Shown piece by piece: positions 10,683-23,736 of a stretch of 64,000 bases of DNA (positions are counted from its first letter, which is position 1; each line of letters starts with the position of its first letter). The DNA comes from Cephalotrichum gorgonifer (taxonomy: Eukaryota; Ascomycota; Sordariomycetes; Microascales; Microascaceae). The notes under the pieces were generated by a model. It made no database searches. It saw nothing but the letters and a program-made list of their open reading frames with translations, and was not told the origin of the DNA. The position numbers and the translations under genes are program-made. The stretch is taken from contig ONZQ02000012.1 in NCBI GenBank assembly GCA_900312665.1, positions 242,540-306,539 of the forward strand, in the 5' to 3' direction.

Positions 10683-12234
10683 GGCGGCGGTTGGTTGTTG
10701 TGGGGTGTGTAGGTTAGGTCAGGTTGGGTAGGCGCGTTTTGGTGTAAGAGCCGCGTCGTCGGAAGATGCAATAAGAGCGACAAGACCAGATGGAACAGGT
10801 CTGGAATGGAAATCAACCAGAGATTTCGCTCAACTCTGGGGGGTATAATGCGTAAAAAAGAAGAAAGAGGAATAACTATAAGAAAAGGGAACAAAAAAAA
10901 GGCAGATAAATCGGTTCAGTGGTGAGGCCGGAACTAGGACATTATCTATTCCGCGAGAGCTACTTGTACGACAAGCACAGTCCAGTCTCAAGTAGGTAGG
11001 TCGGGTTAGAATAGACAGAGTAGTTTGTCCGGATGACCTCCTTTTAAGAAGTATTCCGACACCTTCCAAGTTCTACTTGTCCTTTGTGAGTGACGCTTGG
11101 CAGTATGCGCTCGCATATGGCCCCAGTCCAAGTTTGCGCAAGTTATCAACCTTGAGGGTGAGGGGAGGGGGGCAGACCGAGCTCTGGGCAATGAAGTCGA
11201 TATATAACCCTGTTGAGCATGTATGAGCACGTTTCTTTAGCTCTCGCACTAATTGTGGAGCTTTAGTACGAGATCTAGCCACTCGCGGCCAGGATATTCT
11301 GCTCAGTGCTGCGTGCCCCACTTATCTGTAATTGAGGTATATTGCAACAGATAACGGCGATTTGACTCAATCCAACCCGATTTTTGCTGGGCGCACTTTC
11401 GAGCCCTTGGCATTGTGCGGAGAAGTTTGATTCCGTCCAGTGCTCGTGGTTCTCTCGGCCGGGAAATGCGACGTGCTCATACGAGTTACGCATGTCGGTG
11501 TGGATGGATGGTGGCGGATCTCATGGAATCCACCAATGTTTCATGTTTCAGAGGCGAAAAACCGTAATGGTGGGTCGGTACCTGTATTATCACCTAACCC
11601 AGAACCAGAACGCCACGTTCTTCAAGGGCGTTCTTCCAAGCTAGTGGCGGTAGTGGCGAAGAATGGTCTGCCGGCTTCTATTCGTACGAGTGAGTATATT
11701 ATCGGACCCGAACTCGAGCCTTACTCGTACCTATAGGACAGGATCGGCCCGGACACGCCGTCGATCCCGGAATTCGGCAGTAGAGCCGGGACGAAAGCCA
11801 CGCCCCGCTTGTTGGCTGCACTGACTCATGTTCTAATAATGCGTACGCATGTCCGGGTCGGCGAGACCAGCTACACAGCCAGCTTGAACTTAACCCTAAA
11901 TATTCTGTGGGATGGGCACAAACCACCCTTTAGCTCTGTTGAGCCACATCAAGTTGACCCTCCAGGGCTCTGTGCTGTGCCTCTGTGGGTTGGCTTGGAA
12001 CCATATAACTAACAACGTCTATCGCGCTAACCTAGAACCCTTATAGCTCTCGGGGGTTGAGTTGTAGTTTCGCAACACTTTTCCGGATTTGGAAACTTCG
12101 TATATTTGTTCTAGTTCCCAATATGCTACGTAGGCCATCTAACGGCCACACATATGTCTCGCAAAGTTCACTCTCCGGGCTAGCTGTTTTGCATCCCGTC
12201 CATTTCCTAGTATAGCCACGGTGCCTGAACCTCC
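10683..12234. other. Intergenic, promoter side of reductase gene
   Basis: About 1.5 kb without a supportable gene. On the minus strand it is the upstream region of the reductase gene and contains CAGATAA at 10903-10909 and 11348-11354, plus the reverse complement at 11322-11328. Confidence 0.45.
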
Positions 12235-14594
12235 CTATGCCGGGATACTAGGCGTAAGCCCCTTCCAGAACGCACACCTCGCGCCACGACCGCCCTCCCA
12301 CTCATCGGCCGGCACGACCGTGATAGCATTCTGCAGCCCCGGGTTCGCAAACTGCGTCACCGTGGTACCCCACTGCGTGGCGGCCTGGAAAGCGACGCCG
12401 CCCGTCTGGTTCAGATTCACCTGCTGCGGACTAGCCGGCGCCCAAACCGGCCACGCCGAGGCGCCGTTCTCCGCGGTCGGGTCCGAAGCCGCCGCCCCGT
12501 TGGCGATCTCGTTGGCGATGGAGGGGTTGTTACCGGTAATGAAGTTGCCCCAGATTCCTGCGGAGTTTTGTTAGTTTCCCGATCAAAACAGAACCCTCTT
12601 CATCGCCCTCCCCACACCAGCCGGGCGTGAAAAAGGAACTTACGCTTAAACGCGACCGCCATGTCATCGCCGAGATTCTGGGGCGTGGGCCCGAAGTAAG
12701 CCGCCACGTCCGCGCCGTGGGACGAGAAGGGCACGCTGTACTGGAAGTGCCACGCCTTCCTCCCGGACCCGGTCCACGCGTCGGCCATCCAGTAGCTCGG
12801 GCAGACGAAGGTCTGCTCGGCGAGGATGTTGTTAGCCCGCTGCTGCTGCCCGTTGGCGTCCCCGCTCACCTCCACCGCCGTGGCGCCGTCGAGGCCGTCG
12901 GTCTCGAACCTGGGGCCCGACGGGTTGGTGGGCGCGTCGTTGGGGTTCGCGTCGAGGATGGACTGGATCTGGGCGGCGGACAGGTTGGGGAAGTATCCCG
13001 CGAGCCAGGCGGTGAGATCTGCTTCGTTGGTGATGGTTGGCGGGACGAAGAGCGGGCCCTCGTTCGCGACGTTCTAGGGAGGGCTTTTATTAGGATAGGG
13101 GCCTCGGGGGGGGGGGCTAAAAAAAGGGTTGGGGTTGGGATTGAAGAGGGAGTTAACTCACTCCGACTAGCATGTTCTTGCCGTTCACCTTCTTCTTCGA
13201 CAGTTGATCCGCCGCTCGGCTTTTGATGTATGCGTTATCCGTCACGGGATAGAAGGCCCTAATATACCTGTCAGTAAGACAAAGGCGTACTTCTACGGAG
13301 TGAGGAGGAGGGGGGATTCGCACCAAAGGCCGTACAGCTGGGACTGGGTAATGTCATGACTGGCCTGCTGTAGTGCCACGCTATCGGCCGCCTGCAGGCA
13401 GCCAAACACGTCCGCCTCGGCCGCGCACCCGACCCCCTCAGCGAGGGCATCATACTGGCTGGTGACGTAGTCAGCGTCGTAGGCGTACTGGAAGGGTAGG
13501 TACGGCGACGCGGCGATGGCGTTGTTGAAAAGGAGGGTCCCAAGGCTGCCCCCGACGGCGAGACCGTGATACATGACGGAGGACCCGCCGGCCGACTCTC
13601 CCGAGATGGTGACGCGGGTCGGGTCGCCGCCGAACTGGCATATGAAGAGCTTCACCCAGGCCAGCGCGAGGGCTTGGTCGAGGATGCCGGCGTTCACGGC
13701 GCCTTTCGTCTTCACTTCCGAGGAGGACAGGAACCCGAAGACGTTAAGCTGGTAAAAGGAAATTACATATCAGCATCATGAAAACGAAGTAAAAAAACTC
13801 GCTTGCCATACACTCGGTAGACGACCGTCGTCGTCGTCGTCCACCTCCGTGGAGTGAGTAAGTGAGTGAGTGGTGGTTATCAGCTTACCCGATACTGGAT
13901 CGTCACAGCGATAAACTCCTTCCCGTTCTCGTTGATGATGGCGCTCATATCCTGAGTCCCGTCCCCGAGGCCGTACCCACCGCCGTGGATCCACACCACG
14001 ACCGGCAAGTTCTTCGCATTGGGCGGGGCGAAGACGTTGAGGAACAGGCAGTCCTCGTTGCCGGGGATGAAGGGCACGCCGGGCACAGAAGGGAAGTTCT
14101 GCGGGCACGCGGAGCCGAACTCGGTTGCCTGCGTGACCGGTGCCGCCAGATTCAGCGCCGGCATCGAAGGTGGCTGCCACCGGCGGTCGCCAGTTGGAGG
14201 GACTGCATAGCGGATGCTAGCGGTGGGGAAAGGGGGAGGCATTAGCGGGATCTGAGGCCGGAACAAAGCAAGCACCTGCTTACGGGGTTTACTATGGGCT
14301 AGGCTAGACTCACCCCTTCCAGATATTCAAGTCCGTCTCCTCATCGTAATAGCCCTGGTACTTCCCGTATAGCAAATTCACCGTCCTGGAGCTGTCCTGC
14401 GAGCAGGTCAGGGAGCGTTTTTGGTTGTTCTCTGTCTCCGCGGCCTCGGTGAGGTTCGCGACGAGCTCATCGATGAAGGATAGAGCGAGGTCTTCGGACC
14501 TGGGCACCATGGCCGTGGGGCCGGTGGACGCCGGGGCGATGAATAGCGCCGCAGCGGCGGATAGAACCGCCAACCAGGTGCGGGCGGGCGCCAT
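12235..14594 (-). CDS. Secreted type-B carboxylesterase/lipase
   Basis: Six exons: 14594-14314, 14216-13889, 13748-13324, 13267-13162, 13073-12644 and 12557-12235. They join in frame to about 630 aa with canonical GT-AG borders. An N-terminal signal peptide is clear (APARTWLAVLSAAAALF). The alpha/beta-hydrolase fold has the oxyanion loop VVVWIHGGGYGLG, the nucleophile elbow GESAGG, a likely acidic residue in NEGPLFVPP and a likely His in FSSHGADVAAYFG, so the Ser-Glu-His triad looks complete. LYGKYQGYYDEETDLNIWKGIRYAVPP is the usual type-B N-terminal signature region. Cys pairs (CPQNF with EDCLFLN; CAAEADVFGC) fit a disulfide-bonded secreted enzyme. Substrate unknown. Confidence 0.9.
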
Positions 14595-16557
14595 GGCTTC
14601 TCAGGGAACGGAACGCCCGGTTGGTTGGGGGGGAGGGTGCGTGACGTCACGTCAATGGGCACGATTGGCGTGGACACGCTGAAGAGGAGCAGGGCGACAG
14701 AACGGGAGGAGGTGTTGGGGATGAATGGAGGTCACTCAGTTTGAGTGCGACGTATCGCAAGGGAATATATACGTTCCCCACCTCGGCCCCCCCTCCCCCC
14801 TCCGGGAATCGCTACCCGAAGTGTGGGAAAAAGCAACCAATATTAGATTAAGTTGCATGTTATTTCCTGCCCTGCCCAAACTATATCTAGTGCGAACGGC
14901 GGTCTGGGGAGAACAGGCCGGGTAAAACAGGCCGCCGCCCGGGAAGTGGACACGAGAATTCACTAGTGGACCGGGGTTCGTGCGCTGCACTAATACCAGA
15001 GGTGGGCCCCGTGGGGAGGGGGGGGGGGGAATGATTCTTGGGCGTACTGCGTAGGCCCTGGGGCCGTTTAGACAAGAACCACATTGCTGTACTACGAGTG
15101 ATCAGTGGGAGGAAGCAGACCCGGGAGCTTAATGTTGCTTTTGAAGTACAAGTACAAGTGCGAGGAGACAGGGGAGAGGTTACGATCAAGTGGCCCCACT
15201 CCGGAAAAGAGGGGGACGTATTTAAGCGGCGGCGGCTCTGTTCAAGTGATGATACTTCCGTCGAATAATGCGGAATAAGTTTGGATGTCAGGCAACAGGG
15301 TGGGACCAAACCGTCGTTCCTTGGGGTGTAAGTGGCTGGCACCTGGTTTCCTAAATTACTGCAAGAACACCTACATATACTGGAATTGGAATGGCCATAG
15401 AGTACATATACAAAGGCTAATCATGATAAAAAAACTTAGAATCCCTGGTCACGTTGGCTGATGCTTCCGAACTTTCTTCCCAAGCTGACTAGGGTAGTGA
15501 TAAACAAGGAACACTAATCTTCAATACCATTTCGTTCCTACTTGTACTGCTTCTTCTCCATACCCCTGTGCCGTGCTTCTTCCTGGTTGCATTTGTTCCT
15601 GCATTGGGACTCTACCCCACTTGACCTATCCGTGTTGGACTCAGTGGTATTATTAGGCTACTATCCGGGGGTCCTGGTATACTACGTAAATGACATTACA
15701 CGTACTTAGTCGGGTAGTAATATTGCCTGCCCGTCCCTATTCCACTCGCTATTGCTATCGCAGTACTTCTACCTTTCCCTAAGGGATCATCTGCTCATAC
15801 TAGTACAAGCACACCTAATGAAGGGGCACCGACCTAATAGTGGGCACTGGCCGTGCCCCTGCGGCCCGAGGGAAAGCAATTTTTAGCTCGGCCTTGCTCT
15901 ACGTATGGTAAATACAAGCAATCCCTGTACTTGTACATACAAGTGGTAGTCCCGTTCAACCTCGGCAGACCATCCGAGCCAAGGTCATTTCACTTTTTCA
16001 TGAAATCTGAAGCTCATTGAACCCATGACACGCTTATGCTCGTCTGGGATGTCCATTAAGCTCCGTACTTCTTGAAAGACTATTCGCATCCGCCCTCCCG
16101 TAGCATATACCATTAACACTGAAGCATTCTCTGGTATCTCTTGGTTTGCTATTCATACCCTCAACGTAAATACCAATACATACTACCATGTCATGTCCCA
16201 ATACCCGTACTCCGTAGTTACCCCATACGCCAGCACCCCAAGATGCTTCCAGCCCTCCTTCGTCCCTTCAATCCTCTCAACCCCTCGTCGTGTTCGTCTG
16301 GTACACGTCCCTCTGCACCTGAATGGCTCCCGGCCCCTCACCACCCCGTTCGTAATCCCTCTCGTCCCACTCATGCCCCTGCTCATCCCTCGCCCCACTA
16401 ATCACCGTCCTCGTCGTGCTCCTGAGCCCTACCTGAAGCAACTGCCCCTCATCGGACGATGGCTGGCGCACCAGAGCTATACGTAACCCGTTAGACACTG
16501 CTGACTTGGGGTGTACAACACCAACCCTACCGTCGACGCGACACCGGGAACGGCACT
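14595..16557. other. Intergenic with GTACTTGTAC-like motifs
   Basis: No gene recognised in about 2 kb. Short near-palindromic TACTTGTAC/TACAAGTAC motifs recur near 15130-15140, 15540 and 15920-15935. Parts resemble decayed non-coding sequence. Confidence 0.4.
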
Positions 16558-17874
16558 CTACCTACCTTCATCACTGACCCTCTCCGACAACGTCGCCTCA
16601 ATGCCCCCCTTCGTCTCGAACAGGTCCGCGTCGTCTCCCCTACGCCTGCCAAACAGCCGCCCGCTCCGCTCGGGCTTCTCGCTGTCCGCGCTCTTATAAC
16701 CGGCCGTGGGCCGGGCGGAGCTCCCGGCGAGAGCCGGGAAGAACTTGGAGAAGAAGGGTCGGAGCGTGGGGAGGCATGAGCAGGTCAGGGCCGAGGTGAG
16801 CTCGCCGATGGACCAGCCCGATGACTCGATGTTGTCCCAGGTCGGGTCCTCTGTTACGGCGAGGAACTTGATTCGGATTACGGAGATGGCGACCGTGCTG
16901 GAGGAGAGAATGGTTAGCTTCGTCGTGGTCGACCTCGTCAGGAGGGGTGAGGGCTTATGAATCATCTCAGGAGTGTAAACATACAAGAAACCGAGCGAGA
17001 AAACACCCAGTAGAAGCAGCTTCTGTGTCCGGGGGAGATTCAAATGCCTAATGGCGGGCATGGGTAGTAGAAACACCGCGACGTCCGTGGCGATATTGCC
17101 CGCGGCGTTGATGTAGAACTGGGGCTGGTTAGGGATGCAGGTTGCCTCTATTCTCTTATCCCAGAAGCCCTGGATGGGTCTGCACATGAGGACACCGATG
17201 AGGAACTGCGAGAGGCCCCACGCGCCGACGATCACGATGGCGATGATGTAGACCATTCGCATCTTCTGTACGGCCAACACGCGGTAGTACTGTAGCAGGA
17301 AGGTCATCTTGGCCCCCAGGAGGCCAGCGCAGTAGAGCACGATGCTTAGCCAGAAGCACTGATACCGCCACATCATTAGTATTAGATATCCGTGATACAC
17401 GTTAGGTGTGGTGGCCGCAAGTGAGACGACATACCTTGAAGTATTGCATGATATCATCCGACTTCAATGCGTATATGTGTCTTCCAAGACCGTACCTCGT
17501 CTCTATTCATCGTCAGAACCGGATTAGGAGATCACGATGTTGGCCCTGCTACTTACGGAAAGCGATGGTGATGCCATCCGCGTATGTTATAAGCTATTTC
17601 GCCCTGTTAGCCCAAACACTAGATCGGGTCGGGTAGAATATTAGATAGACAGGGGGAAAAGACCTACGAGAGTAAAAATAGCGGCCCAGTCGTCCATACC
17701 CATCTGCTTGGTGACAACCATTCGCGTGTATACCCTCAAACCAACCATCACTGTTGCGACCGTGAGGCATAGCGTCACTGTGAAGATGGCGATCCACGAC
17801 TTGTCGTCGTTGAAGCCGGGTGGGAGGGCCGCCGCGTCGGCCATTGTTCTCGCGCCGAGTCGCAAGTTGCTCAA
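16558..17874 (-). CDS. Fungal rhodopsin-like seven-helix membrane protein (PTH11-like)
   Basis: Five exons: 17874-17668, 17593-17557, 17502-17435, 17358-16985 and 16897-16558, about 341 aa in one frame. Exon 2 is only 37 nt. Several hydrophobic helices are visible (WIAIFTVTLCLTVATVMVG, VYIIAIVIVGAWGLSQFLIG). The family signatures are MGMDDWAAIF after helix 2, RYGLGRH before helix 3, the LLQYYRV stretch, and CIPNQPQFYINAAGNIATD. The C-terminal tail is charged and cytosolic-looking (SGRLFGRRRGDDADLFETK). Such proteins are abundant in filamentous fungi and related to PTH11-type receptors. There is no N-terminal CFEM domain. A second in-frame ATG at 17844 would remove ten residues. Ligand and function unknown. 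Confidence 0.85.
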
Positions 17875-20800
17875 GGTTCTCGTTGAATTCGACTCTCTTC
17901 GTTAGATGTGAATGTTATTCTCTAATACCGAGGAAAGCTGCGAATCCCATGGCAATTGATGGGCCCGCAGCCAAGAGGTGGACGTGAACAGAACTTTATC
18001 ATGGAAGCTGAAGATGAGACATCAGTCGGGAACGGACGGCATGGTGGCGCTTTGAGCTCCCACAATACCCCCCCCCCCCCCAGCTGGGCACGGGTAATTG
18101 CTGGGGATCACTTCAGTCAGTCTTTTCTAGTTTGGGCCTAGACTATTACAAAACGGGACACCCAGAGTGTGGCGAGTCAGTGCTATGACAGCACTGACTC
18201 GCACAAGGGCAAGTAAGCCAACAGTGGAGGGTGGCGGCGAGCTACGTACACTCTATCTTATTCAGCTCTAATTCTGGAGGCTTTACGCTTTGACAGAGAC
18301 TAATACAGTGGCGTCGTGCCTTTCTGACCGAGTGGAGAATGTTACACCTATTGTGGAGCATAGCCAGGCGGCCAGGATCCTACCCGGACTTGGCATGCGT
18401 ATGTATGTGGTTCTCGTTCGTGATAACATGAAGGAAGAACAGTATTGATAGTTGAGATCTCTATCTAGAGAAATGGGAGTCTGAAGACACCACGCATCTG
18501 ACCGCTCAAATTCTGTGTCCAAGTTGCATGCATATCGCATAGCCTCGCTTACTCCCGCTGGCCATCGATCGCATCCTTCACCCACAGAGGCGGCCAACCC
18601 GTGGGAACGGGGAAGCAGTCGGGGATAACGCACGGGGAACCGAAGCGGGAGCGGGAGAATCATCTGATGGGAACATGCTGGGCGCGACGTCGATCAACAT
18701 GTTGGGGGCTGAACTTCGATGGACGGGATCTGAGCACACGCTACTGTGTTACCCCGCGCCAGACAGATCCTCGGTCCATCTACTTTGTAGCGTCTGTGGC
18801 CGCAATTCCCTCGCAGCCCTGCAGGGCCAATCTTAGCAGCGACCAGGTTTTTCTCTGGATCGTTGGGGGCTGGTGGGTACTTATTCAAAGAGCACTTTCA
18901 CCTGCGATAGCGCAAAGATTACACCTGCCGGTCCGCGCCCTCCTCAGACACACGACCTCGAAGTTCTTTTCAGCACTAGTGCACCGTCAAAGCGCGATAG
19001 TTCATGCACAAGACCAGTGGTCGAAACGGGTAATTATCCATCATCACCCCATTTGGCGCCAACCCTAACCCAGTTTGGAAAACGCTCGAGCTTCTGGTCG
19101 CTGGAACCCCTGTCAGAGGGCAAGACTCTGTCCCGTCCCAGCCCCGAGAGTCAAGGCCTTCCAGTTACCTCTTTGAGCACTATTAACCCGAACTCGGTCT
19201 AGCAGTGGCCGAGTCAATCTCCACCTATTCCGGGGAAACAAATTCCAAGTCATTATTCCACCAGTAAGATGAGCCAGAACATCATTGAAACAACGATATT
19301 CTGACATGAAGAAGCGGCATCTGGTGCCCTAATACCTGGTGGAGCATATATTACTCCCTCCCAAACAGTCGACACACTGCACGCCATGCTATCTCGGGTT
19401 TCATCCCTGGGCTTGTTGAGTTTCAAGCTCGTGACTCTGTGCATGAGTCCGTGGCCGTGGAGCCTTCTCAGCATCGAAGGAGGCCTTTTAACCTGGATAT
19501 GGACCAAATATTGATATCGTTATATCCGTTGAACGGCTAGTAGCACGTACCGCAACTGTCCATCTCTAACGAGCAGACGGCTTCGGTATGCGAGAGTTTA
19601 CGTTACCTTTCGCCCTGCTCGACTTGGAAGGGGCTGATATTCTGCACCCCCAGTCTTATAGTAGTATTCATGATAGTTCAGCACGAGATCACTCTTTCTT
19701 GAATTCGGGAGCCAGTTGCTGCCGACATGGCTCCCAAGCCCGTACCCGCGGAGATGCTTATTTCCCCTGCATAGGAGACTACGCTAGTAGATCCATCCTA
19801 GCCTCGTTCGTCCCCAATAATCAAGCGGGGCTGCTCTCCTTCTCCTTCTCCCTTCTGCGCTAGCTGCCTGGTAACATCAAGTTTGGAAGTCGAACAACTG
19901 GGGAAAGAGGAGGGGGTTGTCGTCTGTCTTGTGCTTTCAGGGGCTCTATTAGATTCCACCGATCAGAGTTTCGGCCTGAAGAAGGAAGCCAGTGTAGGCC
20001 TTGCACGAAATACAAACGGAAGGATATAGGGAGTGTCCGTGACAGGACGAGAATAACTGTAAGAGTATCGTCGTTAAGGTGCTTTTGTCGCTGAAGTCAT
20101 CTCTGGGAGGAATAGGATGGCTAAGCACTCCCACTTGTCCGGACCAGTAGTTTCCAAGCTATGGATCATGCGGATGCTATTATTGTGTAGTCATATTTGC
20201 GGTAAAGGCCGTGACCATGATCGATATGTAGATGGATGAAGGCTAGTGCTGGGATGGGACTTGTTCGCGCTGACCAGCATCTAACCCATTTCTTCCATTT
20301 CAAGTCTATGGTCAATGCGCCATTGGAGGGGCAGCAATTGGCCTGTTTAACCAAAGCGCAAACTAGTTCGTGTGATGTATCACATCATCCGGCTTTTGGG
20401 GAAAGGATCTACCCCAAAACTTGGGTCTCTACATGCTCCCGCGCGAGTATCAAGATGATGGGGTTGAGAACTGGAGAGTACACGCGTCGCCTTATACGAA
20501 CGCAAGGCGAGACGAGAATCGAAACAGCCCGAACCCGTACTAGGCCAGCCTCAAGAAAAGAGCAAGAAGGTCAGTAAACTCTATTAGCCATCCACCGGGA
20601 ACCATTAATTACGGCCCAGCCAGGTCCCGGGCGATGACCGGCGAACTACTGGTAGGATATCATACTACGCCCTTCAAAGACTGACCTGGCCATCCTAGTC
20701 GGCGTTAGGTAGGCGCTCCTCGAAGACTTTGGCGTTCGTCGGCCCAGAAGATACGAATCGCTGGTTTCCTTGATGTAGGCCGGCCTTTGTGAGTCATTAT

Positions 20801-21251
20801 ATTTCTATCTACGCCGTCGGGTGTGGGGAGCGAGCGCCGAGCGCCGAAGCACCGAGATATACTAGCATGCGAGAGGGGTTAATAATTGGCGAGGACCAAT
20901 GTGGAGTCTATATTCGTCAACATCAACTGTTGGCACGTGGAGATAAAGGAACTTGCTTACCTTACTACAAGCAGAAGCATAGTTACGCCGTGCAGTTATG
21001 GAATTCCCGAATGTCCACTCATTCATGATTATGTCATGGAAATGATTGTCTTAACGCAGCCAAGGGCCCTCCGCTCCATTGATGACACCTGGAGACATAT
21101 TTGCCCGCGCGATATCGAATCGTCATAATCATCTAACTAGCCCCTGGCACTTAGCTCTGCATAAACACCAGACTCGCCCTCCCCACTAACATCTACAGCG
21201 AATACCATCCCATCCATTTACCCCCCCTTGCGACTGTATATTTTGCCCGCC
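17875..21251. other. Long intergenic, no gene seen
   Basis: More than 3 kb in which every open frame is short, lacks domain-like sequence and has no consistent exon structure. A 14-base C run lies at 18068-18081. A small unrecognised gene or lncRNA cannot be excluded. Confidence 0.4.
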
Positions 21252-22169
21252 ATGGCCCCATCTGCCGTAAGCGAGGCCGCCCCTCCAGAAATCCCGCTTA
21301 ACACCCCCGCATCAAAGCAACCACCGAGGCCCAAGCACGGCGACGAACTCGCTAACTGCACCCCCCTGGAAGCCCTCTCCCACGGCCCCGTGAAGCTGAA
21401 GGCCGTGCCCACCTTCACCGACTTCGCGTCCCACCGCAGGTGGCAGCTCGAGCACATGGCCGCCGCCTTCCGCCACTGGGGCCGCTCGGGGTACGTCGAG
21501 GGCATGAGCGGCCACATCTCCGTCCGCGACCCGGAGCACGCCGACGCCTTCTGGACAAACCCGCTCAACATCAACTTCGGCCTCCTCAAGGCCAGCGACA
21601 TGATCCTCGTCAACCTCGACGGCGAGGTCATCGGCGGCAACAGGACCTACCCGCCCAACTCCGCCGGCTTCCTGATCCACGCCGCCGTCCACAGGGCCCG
21701 CCCGGACGTCCACGCCGTGTGCCATTGCCACAGCGTCCACGGCAAGGCCTGGTCCGTCTTCGGCCGCCGCCTGGAGATGCTGACCCAGGACGCCTGCAAG
21801 TTCTTCGGCGACGCCCAGGCCGTCTACAACAGCTACGGCGGCGTCGTGCTAGGGCCGGAGGAGGGCGAGCGCATCGCCGAGGCCCTGGGCCCCTCCGGGA
21901 AGGGCTGCATCTTGCGCAACCACGGCCTCCTGACGGTGGGGAAGACCGTGGATGAGGCGGCCTGGCTGTTCACCTCCATGGAGAGGAGCTGCCAGGTCCA
22001 GCTCCTCGCCAACGCGGCATCATCGAGCGACTGCCCCAAGGTGCTTATCTCGGACGAAGAAGCCAAGTTTAATTTCGACGTGGAAGGGGACCCGGAGGTG
22101 TGCTACCACGAGTTCCAGGTGTATTACCAATTGGAGGATCGGTTGACGGGAGGGGAGTTCAAGGGATGA
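21252..22169 (+). CDS. Class II aldolase/adducin-domain protein
   Basis: Single exon, 305 aa, from the ATG at 21252. The fold signatures are WGRSGYVEGMSGHISVRD near residue 85, PPNSAGFLIHAAVHRARP, and the metal-binding cluster AVCHCHSVHGKAW, with a further His in LRNHGLLTVG. These supply the His ligands for zinc used by fuculose- and ribulose-phosphate aldolases. Fungal members of this shape are generally uncharacterised. The first 55 residues are a Pro/Ala-rich leader without homology cues. Expected to be cytosolic. It could be an aldolase, epimerase or decarboxylase-like enzyme; substrate cannot be told. Confidence 0.88.
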   Translation: MAPSAVSEAAPPEIPLNTPASKQPPRPKHGDELANCTPLEALSHGPVKLKAVPTFTDFASHRRWQLEHMAAAFRHWGRSGYVEGMSGHISVRDPEHADAFWTNPLNINFGLLKASDMILVNLDGEVIGGNRTYPPNSAGFLIHAAVHRARPDVHAVCHCHSVHGKAWSVFGRRLEMLTQDACKFFGDAQAVYNSYGGVVLGPEEGERIAEALGPSGKGCILRNHGLLTVGKTVDEAAWLFTSMERSCQVQLLANAASSSDCPKVLISDEEAKFNFDVEGDPEVCYHEFQVYYQLEDRLTGGEFKG

Positions 22170-22374
22170 GCGAAGGCGCTTACGGCAAAGGGAGTCAGCA
22201 CCGCACATAGGAGAGAGATGTCCGAATGGAAGAGTGGAATTGAATTTAGCATGGTAATGGTATTTTTAAGATTAGAATTAACTAAAGAAGACAGGATCCC
22301 AGAGCCCAAAGCAGGTCATCCCCAATCAGTGTAAACGCTTACCCAAACTCCAGAACCCACACCTAGAATCCTTG

Positions 22375-23736
22375 CTAGTAAACGCTGTCACTGTCCTCAT
22401 CGCCGTCTAAGGCGTCCTCGGAGAGTCCGGCCGCCACCTTTCTCGCAAGTTAGCCGTGTGTGCAGCGTCGAGTCATAGTACATATAACTTACCACCGGTT
22501 GAAGGCGAGCAAAACCCCTTTCAATGATATCAGCAAGGCGGGTGATGGAAGAAGCCATATCAGACGTAGCTTTGGCCTGCATCTCGGCTGCGAGAAGCCG
22601 GCGCTCGTCCTTGTACTCTTGCTTCTCCCTGTCTGCCTTTTCCTGCAGGATGGCAGGCAACTTAGAAGCCGCCGTGGCCTGCTGGAAGGCTTTCTTCACA
22701 GAAAGTTGAGAAGAGTGGAGCAACGGCTACTCTGTTAGCAGCGAGAGTAAAAACGTAAGGCCAGAAGAGCATCACTCACAAGGTCAGCGTCACTCGAAAC
22801 CTTCTGGGCGACGTCCTCCAAGGCCCGGACCATGGCGCGTGCCGCGCCGGTAACCTCCACGCAAGGCTTTTTGCTCGAATCCGACGAGCACCGGGTACAC
22901 TTCGTAGACCCCGACGCCCCATCGACGCAGATGGGGCGGGGACCCTCGTCGGGGCCTTCCCAGTCGGCGAGGTGCCGGGCACAGCGGGCGCAGGGGATAG
23001 CACGCTGGGTCTCCCCGGCCGCCTCGTTGCAGGTCGAGTAGCGGCGACGGCGCCCCGCGGCCTCGTTACGCTTCGCGATTGCCTCCTCGTAATTATTGTC
23101 GCCAGCGCGGGGGAGAGGGCCGTACAGCAGCTCTCTCTTGCTCTGGGGAGCGTTAGGGGGAGCGTTGGGTGGAGCGCTATGCGAACTGCCAGGGGGATCG
23201 ATTTGGGAGGCCAAGATGGTGGAAGAACGATCTAGAATCGGTCGGGCGTTAGGTGTGGGCACGTAATTTGGGATGTTGATGATGGGTATTTTCTCACCTT
23301 CGCTCTTTGGAGCAGCGGGGACTCCCCCTAAGGATGAAGAGCGAGCTGCGTCCAACAGTCTCTCATGGTGGCGGCTCAGAACTCCATTGGCGGTTCGAGA
23401 AGACGAAGACCGAGCTACATGCGAGAGTCAGAAGCGCCAAGCCTAAGCAAAGTTTATCAGGATGTAGCCTACCTCTGATCGCCTGTGGGCTTTGAGAATC
23501 AATACGTTGGAAGAATGGTTCCCTTCGAGCTGACGGAGAGCGCACGGTGGGGCCAGGGCGTCTGGGGGTATGGGAGAGGTCGGGTGATCGAGCGCCCTCG
23601 TCTTCACAGGGATGGTTACTTATATCCAGTTGTGCTCCACGACACGTCATGGCCGCAGAAACTCGACCAGAGGAGGAGGGGACTTACCCTTATGCGAGGT
23701 TTTATGGACAATCATTCGAGTGAGTCGAGGCGCCAT
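22375..23736 (-). CDS. Cys-cluster, coiled-coil hypothetical protein
   Basis: Built from five exons: 23736-23688, 23601-23473, 23414-22780, 22726-22493 and 22437-22375, about 369 aa, all joining in frame at GT-AG sites. It starts MAPRLTRMIVHKTSHK. A disordered, basic/Pro-rich N-terminal half is followed by a cysteine array near the middle: CARC, 17 residues, C, 9 residues, CTRC, 8 residues, C. This resembles the degenerate zinc-cluster motifs common in fungal hypothetical proteins, but it is not Zn2Cys6 spacing. The C-terminal third is helical and charged, a likely coiled coil (LQEKADREKQEYKDERRLL), and the tail is acidic (DGDEDSDSVY). A DNA- or protein-binding nuclear role is plausible but only inferred. 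The first, 49-nt exon is the least certain part. Confidence 0.65.
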
